NCBI GenBank assembly: GCA_031771865.1
Contig: JASISA010000022.1
Span: forward strand, 558,001-622,000
Direction: 5' to 3'
Origin: Nothophaeocryptopus gaeumannii
Taxonomy: Eukaryota > Ascomycota > Dothideomycetes > Mycosphaerellales > Mycosphaerellaceae
DNA length: 64,000 nucleotides
The translations under genes and the position numbers were made by a program. Below, in pieces: positions 25,103-37,470 of this stretch (positions are counted from its first letter, which is position 1; every line of letters begins with the position of its first letter). The notes beneath the pieces were generated by a model that saw only the letters and a program-made list of their open reading frames with translations, was not told where the DNA came from and searched no databases.

Positions 25103-27277
25103 CTATATTATTAGATATTGGATTATAACTATAAACCCTAGATACGTAAGCGAGGTTGTAGTCCGACTACTAGAACTAGTAACCTTTACTGCATCCGCTT
25201 CGAGGTATAGAGGAGGATCGTATGTTTTTGGTGTACTGTCATTAACGGTTCCGTTCCAGCAGTACCTCTCGAAGCATTGGGTGCACGCCTGAGGAACGTC
25301 TGTACCCGTCCTAGCTAAGGAGCGACTCATAATCGCGCAGCCGACTGTAAGCAACAGGTGTTTAGCAAGGCTACTCGGATCTAGGCAGTTACTATCTTAC
25401 CGCAAGTAGGCCACTGTGCATCAAGGGATGCATTGCCTTGTGTCGCCATGTTGTACGCATTCAAGACGACAGCGTTCCTCTGCGAGTCGTTGTATTGCAT
25501 CTCGAACGTACTCACATTGCTGTTGAATACGTACGGAGCATTTGGCATGTATACAATCAAAGGCGCTGGACCGGTGAGGTTTGATACGTCGCAGCCGAAA
25601 AAGGTCGGCTTAGCGTTGAGTCCGAGATTCATGAAGGTATTCAAGCCCGGAACTTCCGGGAATGCTGTTCCGTTTCCAATGTCTGATAGACTTCGCTGGT
25701 ACGTTGTGATGATTGAAATGCCATCAGGCCAGCCGGCGCCACTTTGGGTCGTCGGGAATGTATCATTGGTATCTGTGGTAAACGCATGTAAGTATTTGGC
25801 ACAATCATAGCGCTAGGGAGGGAGAAGGAGTCGTCGTACCTGCACTCGAGTCAACGGCAAAAATAACGTCAACGTGGCGATTTGGTTGAATGAGCGGGTG
25901 CAGAGGGATATTCTGGCCATCTTCTCCACCGTCGACTAGTGTTAGCGTTTCAACATGGGAATTACGGTTCGTCTGGTTCTGGAATCCGTAGAAGGGGTTG
26001 ACCCAGTTAGCTATGTCCTCCTGTGCCTGGCCGATTGCACGTAGGATAGCCTCTAGTGCGTCCTGCAAGGCCATGGAGAGCAAGCCGGTTGTGTTGGTGC
26101 CGTTCACCGTTGTCAGAAGAACATTGAAGAGCGAGCTGCTGGTGCCAAAGACAAAGCCCATGTTGTCAAATCCAACGACACAATGATTGTCGTCCCTTGG
26201 AGACCCATTGGTAAACTTGGTCCCAACGTACTCGAGAGGCGCAAAGGCGAATAAGGTCGGATCATCGCTGCCCAGCTCCCAGGGCGTGAAAGTAAAAACT
26301 GTGGAATTTGTTGAGACGAGAGTCTCGCCCGGCGAGCGGTTATTGGCGACGATGAGCGGAAGAGGCGCTTCGCCTTGATTGAACCAGTCTTGCTGGCCGA
26401 GACTGGAATATGTGTAGCCGGGACCACCGTCGGTCGCGTTGATGAGTTGGTAGGAAAGTGCACGGCCCTAAGAGTCGGAATAAAGTGAGCTTCTAGGCCA
26501 CGCTGGAGAACCTCAGCCAAAGCTTACCCAGTAGTCTGTGAGGGTTGTGTTGAAACCAGCGTCCTCCTTGCCCTGCACAGCATCGCTCAACGCCGAGTAA
26601 TATCCAATAGAATCGAGCAATTGTATTCCGCCAGTGTCTGGGCCCTCGAAGATTGTATTGTCCAATTGCCAGAGATTGCCTGAGTTGTCGCTAGATGTGT
26701 CCTCGGCGAGGATGCGATCGATTGACGTCCAATTGTTGGCGTACAGGGTGGAGACGAGCCAGCTGCCTCCGGAGAGGCCGGATAGATATGTCGAGGCCTG
26801 CAATATGCCACCCAACTGGCCAGGGCTCGTAGCATTGGGCGTCCTACTGTCAAAGGCTTCTATGATGCCGGCGCCATTCAACATGGCCCTATATCCACCT
26901 CCTGACACCGCGATACCGATGTTGGGCAAAGCAGAGGCATTGCTTCGGTGATTATCGATATATGCATTTGTATCCAAGCCGGTGATGTTTAGGCGACTCA
27001 GCAAGTCGCGCATGGGCTCCACGGTTGCGTTGCGTCGCACCTCCAGCCACTGCGTCTCGTTCTGCGACAGGCGAGCGGCGCTACGAATGGTCGGGGCGGC
27101 CGATGGGCAGGCGATGGCCTGGGGCGTGTAGCCATGGGGCGCGTTTGCCGCGAAGGCCCTCTTTGAGATTGGGATCAATGCCGGCTCATGTTGGTATTGG
27201 TGCTGTTGCGGGAAAGCTAGTGACAATGGTAGCAATGAGAACAAGGCAGCAGGCGCGACCCAAGTCAGTTCCTGCAT
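25103..27277 (-). CDS. plb1: Phospholipase B (lysophospholipase), secreted, GPI-anchored
   Basis: Four exons: 27277-26528, 26467-25840, 25772-25401 and 25344-25103, with GT-AG introns of 60, 67 and 56 bp, giving 663 residues, the usual length for fungal phospholipase B. It removes acyl chains from phospholipids and lysophospholipids at the cell surface. A signal peptide (about 1-21) is followed by an AVSGGGYRAML block (about 123-133), the nucleophile motif GLSGGSW (167-173) and LVDGGEDGQN with the catalytic aspartate (about 427-436). The C-terminal region keeps the cysteine-rich WPTCVGCAI...ACTQCFERYCWNGT part, then a Ser/Thr-rich linker and a hydrophobic tail (LTYLGFIVIIQYLII) that fits a GPI-anchor signal. 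The last ~90 bp of coding sequence lie in TpA-rich DNA like the adjoining repeats, so the tail may be altered by RIP spreading. The start is the first ATG before the signal peptide. Confidence 0.93.
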
Positions 27278-28602
27278 CCCGATATCACCTCAGCTGTGGA
27301 TAGGTAGTCCCACCGCGTAGGCGCCTTGGAGAATGCGCACGCTGAAGTAGCAGTGCTATGGAAGCTGTATTGTGTGTTGTAGTAGCAATGGATGGCGTCA
27401 AGCAATAGGCCAAACAGTACATGTGCATCAGTGTCCAGCAGCCGGGGAAGGTCGATATGATGATGGAGCCTCCAGCACGAGTAGGCCGGAAGCCTCAAGT
27501 TGGCAGTGCCAGTGCCAGTGCCAGTCGCAGGAGGCAGTGCGCCATCACCGACCGACTGACCAACCAACCGGCTGACTGCCTGAGAGGGCCTGTACGAAGG
27601 TCGGAGGTCGGAGTCGGAGGCATGAACGAACCTCACACAGTCGCGCTGCGTGGCTCCTCGCCGCGGAAGAGAAGAAGCGTTGATGAGATGACGTTGCATC
27701 CATATGCACCGCGAGATATGTGCACAGAGGACCACTGGTGATATGCATTGTTGCATTTGTGCAAATGCCATGGTACGTACTGATCATGGTGTAGTGGGAG
27801 ACTGTACATCTATGGGCCGAGGTACCGGAGGCACGTCCGAACGTGAAGACGTCACCTGTCGCGCACGGAGATCTTGCCACTCATCGCCGGGCAGATCCCT
27901 TCATGTAATGAACGCTTGCGGTTCGTCTATTCGAGTCATTCACACGTCTTGACGTCTCCAGGGAGGTGCCTGCCTGAGGCGCCTTGCTTTCAAATTTTGT
28001 AGCCTCAGTCATCCGCCCCACCTTCGCTTCGGTGGCCAATAAACTACAAGCAGCGGCGCCTTCACACGTCAGGGACGTCGGGGGACCAGCGTCGTGCCAA
28101 GGGATGCAAGCTGAGACTACAAAATTTGATGGCACATTGATTACAGGGTAAGTTGTACCAGAGTTGGCCAACACAGCTTGCAAAAAAGGGAAATAGACAA
28201 ACAGATTGAATCATCATCATCGTCATCACCATCATCATCATCCTCATGCGACAAGCCGGGAGCAATGTCCGTACGGATTCTTGATCCTCTTTGATTCCCC
28301 ATTCAATTTGCATCTTGAAGTCGGCATCTTTGTTGCGCGAGTCTCACTCAGCATACGTATATGTTATCTATCCGGAAACGCCTGGCCAGCCGCAAAGAAA
28401 AATCCAGCTCTTACAGGCTTTGTGCCTTGCCCAACGTTGCACTTTCCTGTGAACCACGCATGCTTCCTTGCGCCCTTGTCTCCGAGCAAAATAAATGCAA
28501 AACACAACGCCCACCCGAACCAGTTCGCTAATCACGTTAACGCCTCGCTGATCTAACGGGCCATCTTGCAACGCCGATACTGCGCACTTTGCTTCTGCGG
28601 AC
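27278..28602. other. Intergenic region between phospholipase B and ATG13
   Basis: About 1.3 kb upstream of phospholipase B and downstream of ATG13. It should contain the phospholipase promoter. A CAT/ATC-type trinucleotide microsatellite lies at about 28209-28250. The open frames here lack recognisable domains or consistent splice structure, and I call no gene. Confidence 0.6.
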
Positions 28603-31060
28603 TCAGATGTTATCCTGTGGGAAAATGAAAGGCTCCTCATCCTCTTCTTGGGCCCCTGCGGCTCTTCTTTTCCCCTCATCCCCTTCGTCCCCGTCATCCT
28701 CGCCATCTCCAACTAAACCCCCGCCACCATCTTCTCCTTCCTCTGCTTCTTCTTCAATTTTCGCTCGGCTCGGCCCACGTGACGCTTCTGCTACTTCTTC
28801 TGCAATTGAATGCGTGCTGAGCCGGCTTCTGACATACGGCGCATGCGCCAGTGCTCGTGAGGGCGAGGATGACGTTGACAACCCCGGCACATTAGACAAG
28901 CGTCGGCTGGGAGGCGTCGCTGATTGTTGCAGGAGCGATGAAGAGCTCATGGCTTCGTCTAACTTTTCCTGGTCGCCTGCTTTACCGCTGTATTTAGCAA
29001 GATTGATCGTATTTCCCCCGCGAGAAGCAGACCGGGAGTGGATACTTGGTAGCTCTTTGGCCCCTTCCAGCTGATAAATGAACGAGGCAATATCCGCATC
29101 GTCCGTCTGCCCGCTCCCAGAGCTTCCTGGCGTGCCGTCGTGAAGCTGCCCTGAACGATCTTTCGACGAGCTACTAGCACGCCCGGAACTGACATTGCTC
29201 TCCCCGGTCTTGTCACTGCCCTGCGACGTAAAACGCTTGTTTCGGTTGGCAAAGCTACTGCTATAGCGGTGGACGGGCGCTGGCTTTGGCGAAGATGAAC
29301 CAGATGAGGCGATGGCAGTCTCGCTCGAAAGAGGTGGCGCCCTCAGCGCTTGTTGTGGGAGCGTGTTCAGTGACACACGCTTACCAACTGAAGTACCGGC
29401 AAGGCGCAGTGGATGATCAGTCCGACCTAGAGAAGTGCTGGGCGACGGTGATGGTCGAGGTGAGGAAGCCAAGGAGCCAAACTTAAATGGTGGGTTAGTG
29501 ACCAGACTCGTTGGTGTAGGCTTGCCTTTATCACCAGAGGCGTTGGCCCTAACATGCTTTGAGCGATCCTTGATGCCGACGTCGTGGTGGACCTCATCGT
29601 CGTCGTCCATGACTCGCTGCTTCAACTCAGTGACGGGTGAGTTTCGCTTATCGGCCGCGTGAAAAGTTCCCAGACTCCCGTATGCACCAACTCGGGCTTT
29701 GCGGTCACCAGCGGCCCCGGCAAGGCTACTGTACTGTATTCGGGATTGCTCACTGCGAGCGCTAGGGAGAGACCTACCTGCTGCAGGCATGGTCGGTATT
29801 CGTTCGTCCAGTCCCAGAAATCGCGAGCTCAGTAAAGCTTCAGAATCGGCGACGTGGAAGTCGCAGTTAATGCGATATTCAACGGAGATAGACAAAGGTC
29901 CCGACCGGCACAGGAGAGGTGGGATTCGATACTGGTCAACAGCTGCATCGGCGCCGGTAGCCATAAGGCCTGCATGAGGCTCGCCAGGACAGAGCGATGA
30001 ATACAGCGTATCCTGACCACTGTGCGGCGACAGTCCGCCTCGACTTATGCGAAATCTCAGTCGAAGAGCTTGATGATTTCCCAGTTGTCTCGTGAGCTTT
30101 CGATGGAGCTTCCACGCGGGCAATAACCGCGCGAAGCTGTACAGTGTTCTAAACAGCACCACGCCTTTTTTGTATACGTTCGGGAGCGCGTCGTTCAGGT
30201 CTGACGCAGTATACGAGTCCACTTCCCCTAGCTGGATGGTCCAGCGCTCGATCACCACCTCGCAAAGACGACCGCCATTCTTGTTTTGGCGCGGACTTGA
30301 TTCGGCGGAAGATGACAGGGTATCCGCCACATCCCAACGCTTGCCGGCGTCGTCTACAATAACGAGCGTCTGATTTTGGGTCAGGTGTGCAGTGTCGACG
30401 TAGACTTCTATCACAAGTGGCGGCGGTCTCTTCTCGGACAAGTCCGGACGCCTCCACCATTGCAAGTCTTCCTGTAGAACGTCTGTATCGTTCAATATGA
30501 CATTGAACTGCGTCACAGAGTTAGTCTCCGTCGAACGCTGTGTGGGAAAGCACCTGCCGCCGATGCCTGCGTTGCTGCTGATGCAGAATGCGTCGGACTC
30601 CGTCTCAAACCTCGGGAGGACTGCGCCGACTTACCCATCTGTTCTGCTTGATCTCTCCGCTTCGACTGGTGACTTGAGGCAGATTTGCCCGGGAGGAGCA
30701 AATGGTCAAGGCGGCTTTGGAGTGGAAATGCTGGCGATGGATGTCAGCGAATGTCGGCACAGCGGAGCAGTCGTGGAGTGGCTGTGATGGGCAGGGCCAG
30801 CTCAGCGTACTATCGTAGTATCGTACTTGAATAATCTGGTTCAACTTGGTGGCCTCTCTGTCCTGCGGGACCTCCCCGCGACTGCTTTCCGGCGGTGTCT
30901 CTGCAACGGCTCTTTCCGTGTACGAAGCCATGTCGACGCTAGATCGTGTGCGTTGGGGCGGCCGCTCCCGTTCTCTCGAGTTGTTGGTGCGCTCGGGGTT
31001 GGTGGAAGGGTTGCTCGCGGCGGAGGCACTGCGAGGCGATGGTCGTGGGTGTTGATGCAT
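28603..31060 (-). CDS. ATG13: Autophagy-related protein 13 (Atg1 kinase complex subunit)
   Basis: Three exons: 31060-30827, 30730-30635 and 30507-28603, GT-AG introns, all phase 0, giving 744 residues. Atg13 is the regulatory subunit of the Atg1 kinase complex that starts autophagosome formation and is controlled by TORC1 phosphorylation. The N-terminal HORMA-type domain begins with KLNQIIQ-HFHSKAALTICSSR and continues across the second splice junction as NRW-FNVILNDTDVLQ, then RPPPLVIEVYVDT. The rest is long, Ser/Pro-rich and disordered, ending in an acidic EEDEEPFIFPQDN tail like other fungal Atg13 proteins. The start at 31060 fits the MHQ-type N-terminus seen in relatives; an in-frame ATG at 30931 (codon 44) is an alternative. 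The 5' flank is G-rich and repetitive. Confidence 0.93.
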
Positions 31061-31696
31061 GGCTGGCTGGCTGGCTGGCTGGTGGCGCTACGACGGTGTG
31101 GAAGTGGTATTGATGGCAGCGATGCAGCAACGGGGTCGCTCCATGATCATGGCAGAGCTACCGTGATGGCGGGGACAGGCGGGGTTAAGGTGCCAGTGCC
31201 AGTGTGTTCGTGTGGACAGTCTGCTAGGTCAGAGGCAGCATGGCCGTGGTCTCTGGTCACGCGGCGGTAGCGCAGTCTCAGCTTTGCTTTGTGGTGCCGG
31301 AGGGCGGTGGGTGGTGGGGTGGACGATGAGGTGGGCGATGAGGTGGGCGACGGTGGTGGGCGGCGGGCGGCGGGCGGAGAGCGGAGAGCGAAGAGCGGTT
31401 CGGTACGGTGTGGTGCGTGGCGGTGCGATGCGATGCGATGCAGGACCAGAGAGAGGAGCAGCTTGACAGCGCTCTAGTAGACGTCGCCGTGTCTAGAGTC
31501 AGTGCCCTACGTAGGTAGGTAGGGTAGGAGGTAGGTAGTTGACAGTTGGGTGGTGGTCAGAGCTTGGGTGGTGGGGGAGGTATTAGTAGCAGGCGGCAGG
31601 TGCACATGCACACCGCGGCTCGCTGCAGGAGTTGAATACTGATCATCTGGAGCTATGAACGATACATCACACTATGAACGCTCCTCCGCGCAAGAC
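31061..31696. repeat. Simple-repeat-rich intergenic DNA upstream of ATG13
   Basis: This holds (GGCT)n at about 31060-31082, a GGTGGGCGATGAGG-type G-rich stretch with GGGCGGC repeats at about 31300-31400, (GATGC)n at about 31425-31442, and (GTAG)n at about 31510-31540. The G runs on the plus strand could form G-quadruplexes near the ATG13 promoter. No gene is supported. Confidence 0.6.
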
Positions 31697-34378
31697 TCAA
31701 GAGACAGGGTCAGAGAGAGGGTCGAAGAACGGCTTAAAGCCTGGGTACCCATCCGTAATGCACTTCCTCTGCTCCTCACGATACTTCTTCATCCCGCCAA
31801 AGAAGAAGCGAAGGCACCGCTTCTTGCCCGGAATGTTGGCTCCAAAGATCCAGTTGTCCTCCGCCTTGCAGAACAGACTGTCGGCGGCGAGCTCCTCGCA
31901 GAGCTTCGACCAGCGCTGTTCACCCTCGTGCGTGACCTCGACCAGTCGCGTCCCCGCTTGCTCCGCTCGTCCAATCGTCTCGGCAATGAATTCGACTTCG
32001 GCTTCGTATGGCCGGCGGATTATTCGTAAATGGTCCCTTAGGTCCACTGACAGCACAAGACATCGATGATCAGCACCGAATTGCATCACACATCTTCGAG
32101 CCTTTGCTTCACCCCCATTCGCCAGCGCCACTGCTTGCCATGCATGGAACGGGGAAGTTGTCGGGAGGGTACTTACTTCACCATAAAGAAGTTGGGTATA
32201 TCTTCAGAAATGTTAGGACAGACTGATCCATATGGGAGACATCGGTAAGGCACTACGTAAGACGACGAACGCCCTTCGTAGACCCAACCCAGGTACTTAC
32301 CAGGAACAAAAATTCCCAGGCAACTGGTCGGTCCTTCGCTCCAGGCATCCGCGAGAGAGACCCCTTCGCGCCCTGTAATGGTCATGCGAGAATAGTTGCC
32401 CTCCACAGCATCGAAGCCGGTCGCCAGGATCAGACAGTCCAGCTCATACAGCGTTCCATTGCTAGTTCGAACGCCACCCGCCTCGATTTGCACAATCGGT
32501 GTTTCCTTCAGGTCCACAATCTCGACATGCTCGCGATTGAACTGCTCGAAATACTTTTGGTTATTCGATGCATTGCCGTCACACAAAGGTCGCCGCGCAT
32601 AGATGTCGGTAGGCTTCAGCTTCGACGCTTTCTTGGGATCCTTCACGATTTCATCAATTTTCTTGCGGATAAAGATGCACGCTCCTTCATTCGCTGCGTT
32701 ACATAAGAGCGTCAGAATCTCAGCAACAAGCTCTGGACCACTGCCAACGTACTCACCTTCTGGGTCCGTGGCAATGTCGTTGAAGGTGCCAAACATGAAG
32801 CGGAATCCGTTTCCCTGGTCCCACGCATCTTGAAATATACGCTCTCTTTCGTCTGGGGATACATCGTGATAAGATGTTTGGCCTACATTTTTTTCAGTAC
32901 CTTCCTCTTCAGATGCACACCACATGCCTGCCCTTGGTCTACGCACTCTCTTCAAAACCAAATGCAGTGATGGAGTTCCGCACTCGATTCCAAATGATCC
33001 TGTAATTTTCATTAGCCTGTGGTAGCGCCTGGAGTCAGCCGTTTGCCGGTGTCAAACGACAATAGTCTTCCCGGGTCACCGCACCCAGTCTCGATACTCA
33101 GAAGTCACCTGCTTGTCCCCAGACGGCACGCTGTACTGCGGGTGCCGTTGAAAACATGTCAACGATTGGACCTTGCTCGCGATCTGGAAACAATTGGAAA
33201 ACGTCACCATCAGTATCCAGCTCGATGTTCAACTCGTGCGCACGAACCTCTGTAATCACTTGAACGCCGGTCGAGCCAGACCCGATAATTCCAACTCTCT
33301 TGCCGTCGATCGAATAGTCTTTCGGCCACTTCGCAGTGTGATACATCTGCATTGACGTGTCAGTACTACGCTGCCGTATCTTGCCACGAACGACCGACAT
33401 CGCCTTGGAATGAATGTATCCCCGCGATGTCTGGCAAGTTTTGCTTGGAGAGAAGACCCAAGCACGTCACCAGGTATCGCGCAGCAATAGTTGAGGTACT
33501 TGCGTTCACAGAAACGCTCCACTGCTGCTCGCTGCTGTTCCAAGTTGCCCCTATCATCTCAGTATTGAAACGCATGTTCTCTCTCATGCGGTGTTTGTCG
33601 ACAACATGATTAAGGTACGCGAGGACTTCGGGTTGTTTCACGTAGCGTTCTGGCCACTTGCGGTACACCACTGTTAGTCAATTCTCCTATCGAAAACATC
33701 GCTCAAGCAAAAGACTTGCTGGATAACTTTCGAGGTCTTCCTCGTCCCATGAGAATCGATAAACATAGCTCTCTGCCCTTGATTTGTCAGCATCAAGTAT
33801 GCGGTGCATGTGCTCTCAAGAGGGCAACGGGTAATGATTTGGAGATTTGGAGGGTAAGTGGCAGAACCGACTTCCCGCAAGAGATGCTAGTTCTAGCTTG
33901 CGATCCCCCCAGCAACTTAACATCAAAACGACAGAGAAAACGCGAGAGACGGGATGTAATGTTCACTCTGTCACTCACCCGTGTCGGACATGGCCCCAGG
34001 ATACCTATCAGAGCATGAGTCAGAGCAGGATGGCCCTTGGACTTTTCACAATTTGTGTTACGCGTTTCTCGGTCAACGTACAGATTCCACCACCAGGTCT
34101 GCAGAGCGAACTGTCAGTCTACGCTGTTCATTTACTGGCTCTCGCTTCGAATTCCTTACCCCTCCGACATCACCGGCCTGATCAATGACGAGGCAGCGCA
34201 GACCAAGGTCTCTGAGCAATTTGAGCGCATATATGCCTCCGAAACCTATTCATAGAATGGAGTAACAGTCAGTTAATGTTCAGGTGAAAGGGCCTGAAGT
34301 CTACAAGTACTTGCCAGCTCCCACAATGACTGCGTCGAAAGACTCCTGGACCGCGACATTGGACGTTGTGGAAGACAT
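31697..34378 (-). pseudogene. Baeyer-Villiger-type flavin monooxygenase with an apparent frameshift
   Basis: An FAD/NADPH-dependent monooxygenase of the cyclopentanone/cyclohexanone type. I can join 13 exons: 34378-34315, 34245-34160, 34098-34082, 34004-33979, 33772-33720, 33656-33399, 33346-33248, 33183-33085, 33016-32947, 32882-32757, 32693-32301, 32201-32177 and 32046-31697. Visible motifs: VIVGAGFGG (FAD site, across intron 1), WWWNLYPGAMSDTESY, the Baeyer-Villiger signature region around FQGDMYHTAKWP, GIIGSGSTG (NADPH site), ATGFDAVEGNY, and a C-terminal IFGANIPGKK. In exon 13, NGPKGPFTNNPPAI is in one frame and EAEVEFIAETI in another; one extra base near 32007 would explain it. Introns 1 and 5 appear to use GC donors. 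It is either a recent pseudogene or a sequencing error in a working gene. No biosynthetic cluster surrounds it. Confidence 0.8.
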
Positions 34379-34697
34379 TTTCGTATGAAGATTGAGACCA
34401 AAGTCTTGAGGTGGATGCAGAATATAGGAAAGCGAATGTGCGATGAGCAGTGCTTCCCGGGTGACTACTCGGTTCGGACAACATAACCGTCATGTGAGGG
34501 GTTAATGCACAAGCGACCTGGGTTGATTGAACGGATCGTTGTCTCTACTTACGCCAACTTCTAATGGTTCTCTAGTTGACAGTCACTCTCACATTCTCGT
34601 ACATACACAACAATGGTTGGGCTGTGGAACAAACGGACAATTGGAATAAGAAGTGCCGGCTTGGGAGCGCAAACTTCACTTCGTTCGTATTTTGCCT

Positions 34698-37470
34698 TCA
34701 AATGTTGCCAATGACAATCATGAACCTCAGCTTGCCGTCCCCCCTCCCTTGCATTGTCCGATGCGTGTTCTCTTTGTCGCCAGAATCAATGGAGTCGTCG
34801 TTAACATCAGCATCATCGTTTCCCAGTAGGCTCTCGTCAAGCATCAACGTGCTACTCTTCCAACCCCAAGACTGCGAAAAGTTGAACTTGTCCGGTGCCG
34901 ATTCATATACGCTCAGCATCCTCCCGCCTCGAGAAGGACTGTAGATCTTGAAATATGTTTTGATTGTTGGCCTCGCATCGACATATGGTGGGAGTGTGAG
35001 GAAGTTACTCGACGTCGCTGCCATTCTTTCCGCCTCCGGATCCTCATTGTCGTCGTCTTCCGAATCAGACTCAGTCATCATCACGTTGTCGTCTGGCCCA
35101 GTCGAACCTTCTGATGTGGCAGATATTGAGGCCGAGAACTCGGAGGGCTGTACCTGTTTGCCCTTTCTTTGGTGGCGGGTCAATAGGCTCCGCACGGTAC
35201 TTGCCCCGGCGCTTGATATTGGTTCGTGAGCGGAAGCGCCATCCTCGAAGACAGCGCCCTCACTACTATCGACGTCGTCTGCGCTCAAGGTACCAGAATG
35301 CACAGTCGCGCGTGCTCTTTGTCTACGCTCCCGCCGCTGGCTTCGCATCATGATCTCCCGGTCCAAAAGACCAATGCGCTCATCAACGCTCCCGTGAGCC
35401 ATGCCAGCGGTGCCGGCTATGACTTCTTCAGCCTCACGCTCCTTTGCTCGATGAAGATACACGCCTAGCTGCTTGCTGCGCGAGGAGGAAACCTTTTGAA
35501 TATAGATGTTCCACAGGCTCCCCGCATAGAACACCGTCCTGCTGTATATGCGTTTCTTTTCTTTGAGCACGCGAGGATTTGGAAACTCAGCTGAAAACCT
35601 AAAAGGCGGCAAGTGAGTATAGCTCACTGTTAGAGGCTCAGCATGGGACGGATCGGGGGAAAGAGAGGGCGGTCGTGGTTGGGACGTGATGGCGACGAAG
35701 TCCGCGGCCCATTGCACGTCTTCGGGTTGCAGGGTAGCGCTGAGTCGGCCAGCATGTCTTTGAAGCAGTGAATTGTTCGACGTGGCAATGATGGGCTGTG
35801 CTCCACCCATCACCACATTGCAGTCTGAACTCGGGATCCAGAATTTCCTTGGCTTTCCATTCGCATCCCATGACCCGCTATCAATCTCGTCGTCAGCATC
35901 GCTTACGTATGGAGCCTTTCCTTTATCATGAGTATGCCGTGGCTCAGAGCTGGCATGTATTGACATGGTGGTGTCGCGCGTAGGGACAGCAACATCTTCG
36001 GTGCACTGCACACTGACCCCAAGCTCCAACGCTCCGTCGCGAGCATTCATTACCCTTTGACGAAGCTCCATCTGCTGCCATAGTGCGTCGGTGATGACCT
36101 TCTCGGCCATGACCGGCAGCCCCATACAGTCAGTCGCGTGCCGAATGAACTGCAATTGCTCGAAATCCAGATGGATGTAGTGAATTCCTTCGTCCAATAG
36201 CACTAAGAGCGGCTCGATGTCAGGGTGTGTATACAATGTGACCCATCTCCGTAGATTGTCGGGTATTCCTGTGCCCATTCCTGCTTGAGTTTTTCGGTAT
36301 ACTCCATCAAAACGCACGGCCATGAGCCCAGCAGTTTCCGGGACTTTCAGGACACGATGGCGGCTGCCAGGCTCCAAGAGGCCATGGAGCATCGCTTGTC
36401 GTTTCAACCTCCGATCTAGAATACGCCGGGTGAGTATCCACTATGATGGAAGATGTAGTCAGTAATTGTCGTCAAGCATAGCATCCATCACAAGGTGCAC
36501 CCACGCGGTCAAATTCGCCTGCGACAAAAAAGCCATCACCACCAACAATCTCACGGACGATGTCGCCTGGTATGCCGTCCCAAGATCTCAACGGCATTCT
36601 CCATCCATCGCGACATAGCATAGACTTGGCGCTTGCAAGAATCTTGTCACCCGCCCTACCATAATAGTTCCCCGTGACGAGTTCGATCAAAGGCGCCAGC
36701 GTCTTGGTCGTCATTTGCCTAAGCATCGATTCGGCAGAAGAATCGATCAGGTCTTGCATTTCCAACCAGCATCCAGTAGCGAACAAGCCAACAGGGTCCC
36801 GATCCTCTTCTTCCCGACTCCAACAGCCATAAAGACGTTTCAGTGCCAGCTCAAAGGACGCTCGAGTGATGGATGAGTCGATCTTCTCCGGATGAACAGT
36901 CATTTCTTTTGCGTTGGCCTCCAACCATGGCTCGGAGAGGGCACTGGCGAAGAAGGGCGCTCTATCCAGGATCAAGCGATGTAGCTTGTAGGGGTATCCA
37001 AAGGCGATCACGGTCAGGTCGGAATGGCGGCCCAGCATAAGGCCTCGGGAGTGCAAGTGCTGGGGCAGACTATTGTCAACGGATGAAGGCATAGAAGGAG
37101 AGTGAAAGATGGTGTCAGCGGTTGCTTTCGCACATGGGTCGCCAAGCGAAGCATTCTTGGGATAGTCGGTCGAGCCCGCAAACAGTCTGCTCAGGGCGGT
37201 CAGGGTGGTCGAGTCTGGGGCGCGATTGGAGGTGCGAGGCGATGAAGTAAACGAGGGCGGCGAAGTCACATCGTCGGCGTCCTTTTCAGCGCGCGGGATC
37301 AAGCAAGCGTCGACTGAGGCGTAACGGGGATGGCTCATGGCTGTCCGCGAGCTGCCAGGTTGAGCAGTGTCTGAGACGCTGGGCAGATGAGAGTGCGGGT
37401 GAGCTTGACCATTCTCACCGGCGTCAACAAAGGGCCAGGATGAAGAGGACTCATCAGCATGCTCGGTCAT
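34698..37470 (-). CDS. BTB/POZ domain protein (fungal germ-cell-less-like)
   Basis: Two exons, 37470-36505 and 36440-34698, joined by a 64 bp intron (GTGGGT donor, ATAG acceptor) into EFDR-WILTRRILDRRLKRQ in frame, giving 902 residues. The BTB fold starts near GRHSDLTVIAFGYPYKLHRLILDRAPFF (about residues 172-200), followed by a helical BACK-like part. The second half has a conserved globular segment (RFSAEFPNPRVLKEKKRIYSR, then YAGSLWNIYIQKV), a low-complexity Ser/Asp-rich insert and a final SPSRGGRMLSVYES segment. BTB proteins of this kind often act as oligomeric adaptors, some for cullin-3 ligases; the actual partner is not shown by the sequence. It is divergent from COX15 and shares its upstream region. 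Confidence 0.87.

Noticed and set aside
33657..33720. GT-AG alternative for monooxygenase intron 5 (donor GTCTTT, acceptor at CTAACAG)
   Set aside because: It keeps frame but puts the acceptor directly on the branch point and replaces the conserved YPW junction; the GC donor fits better.
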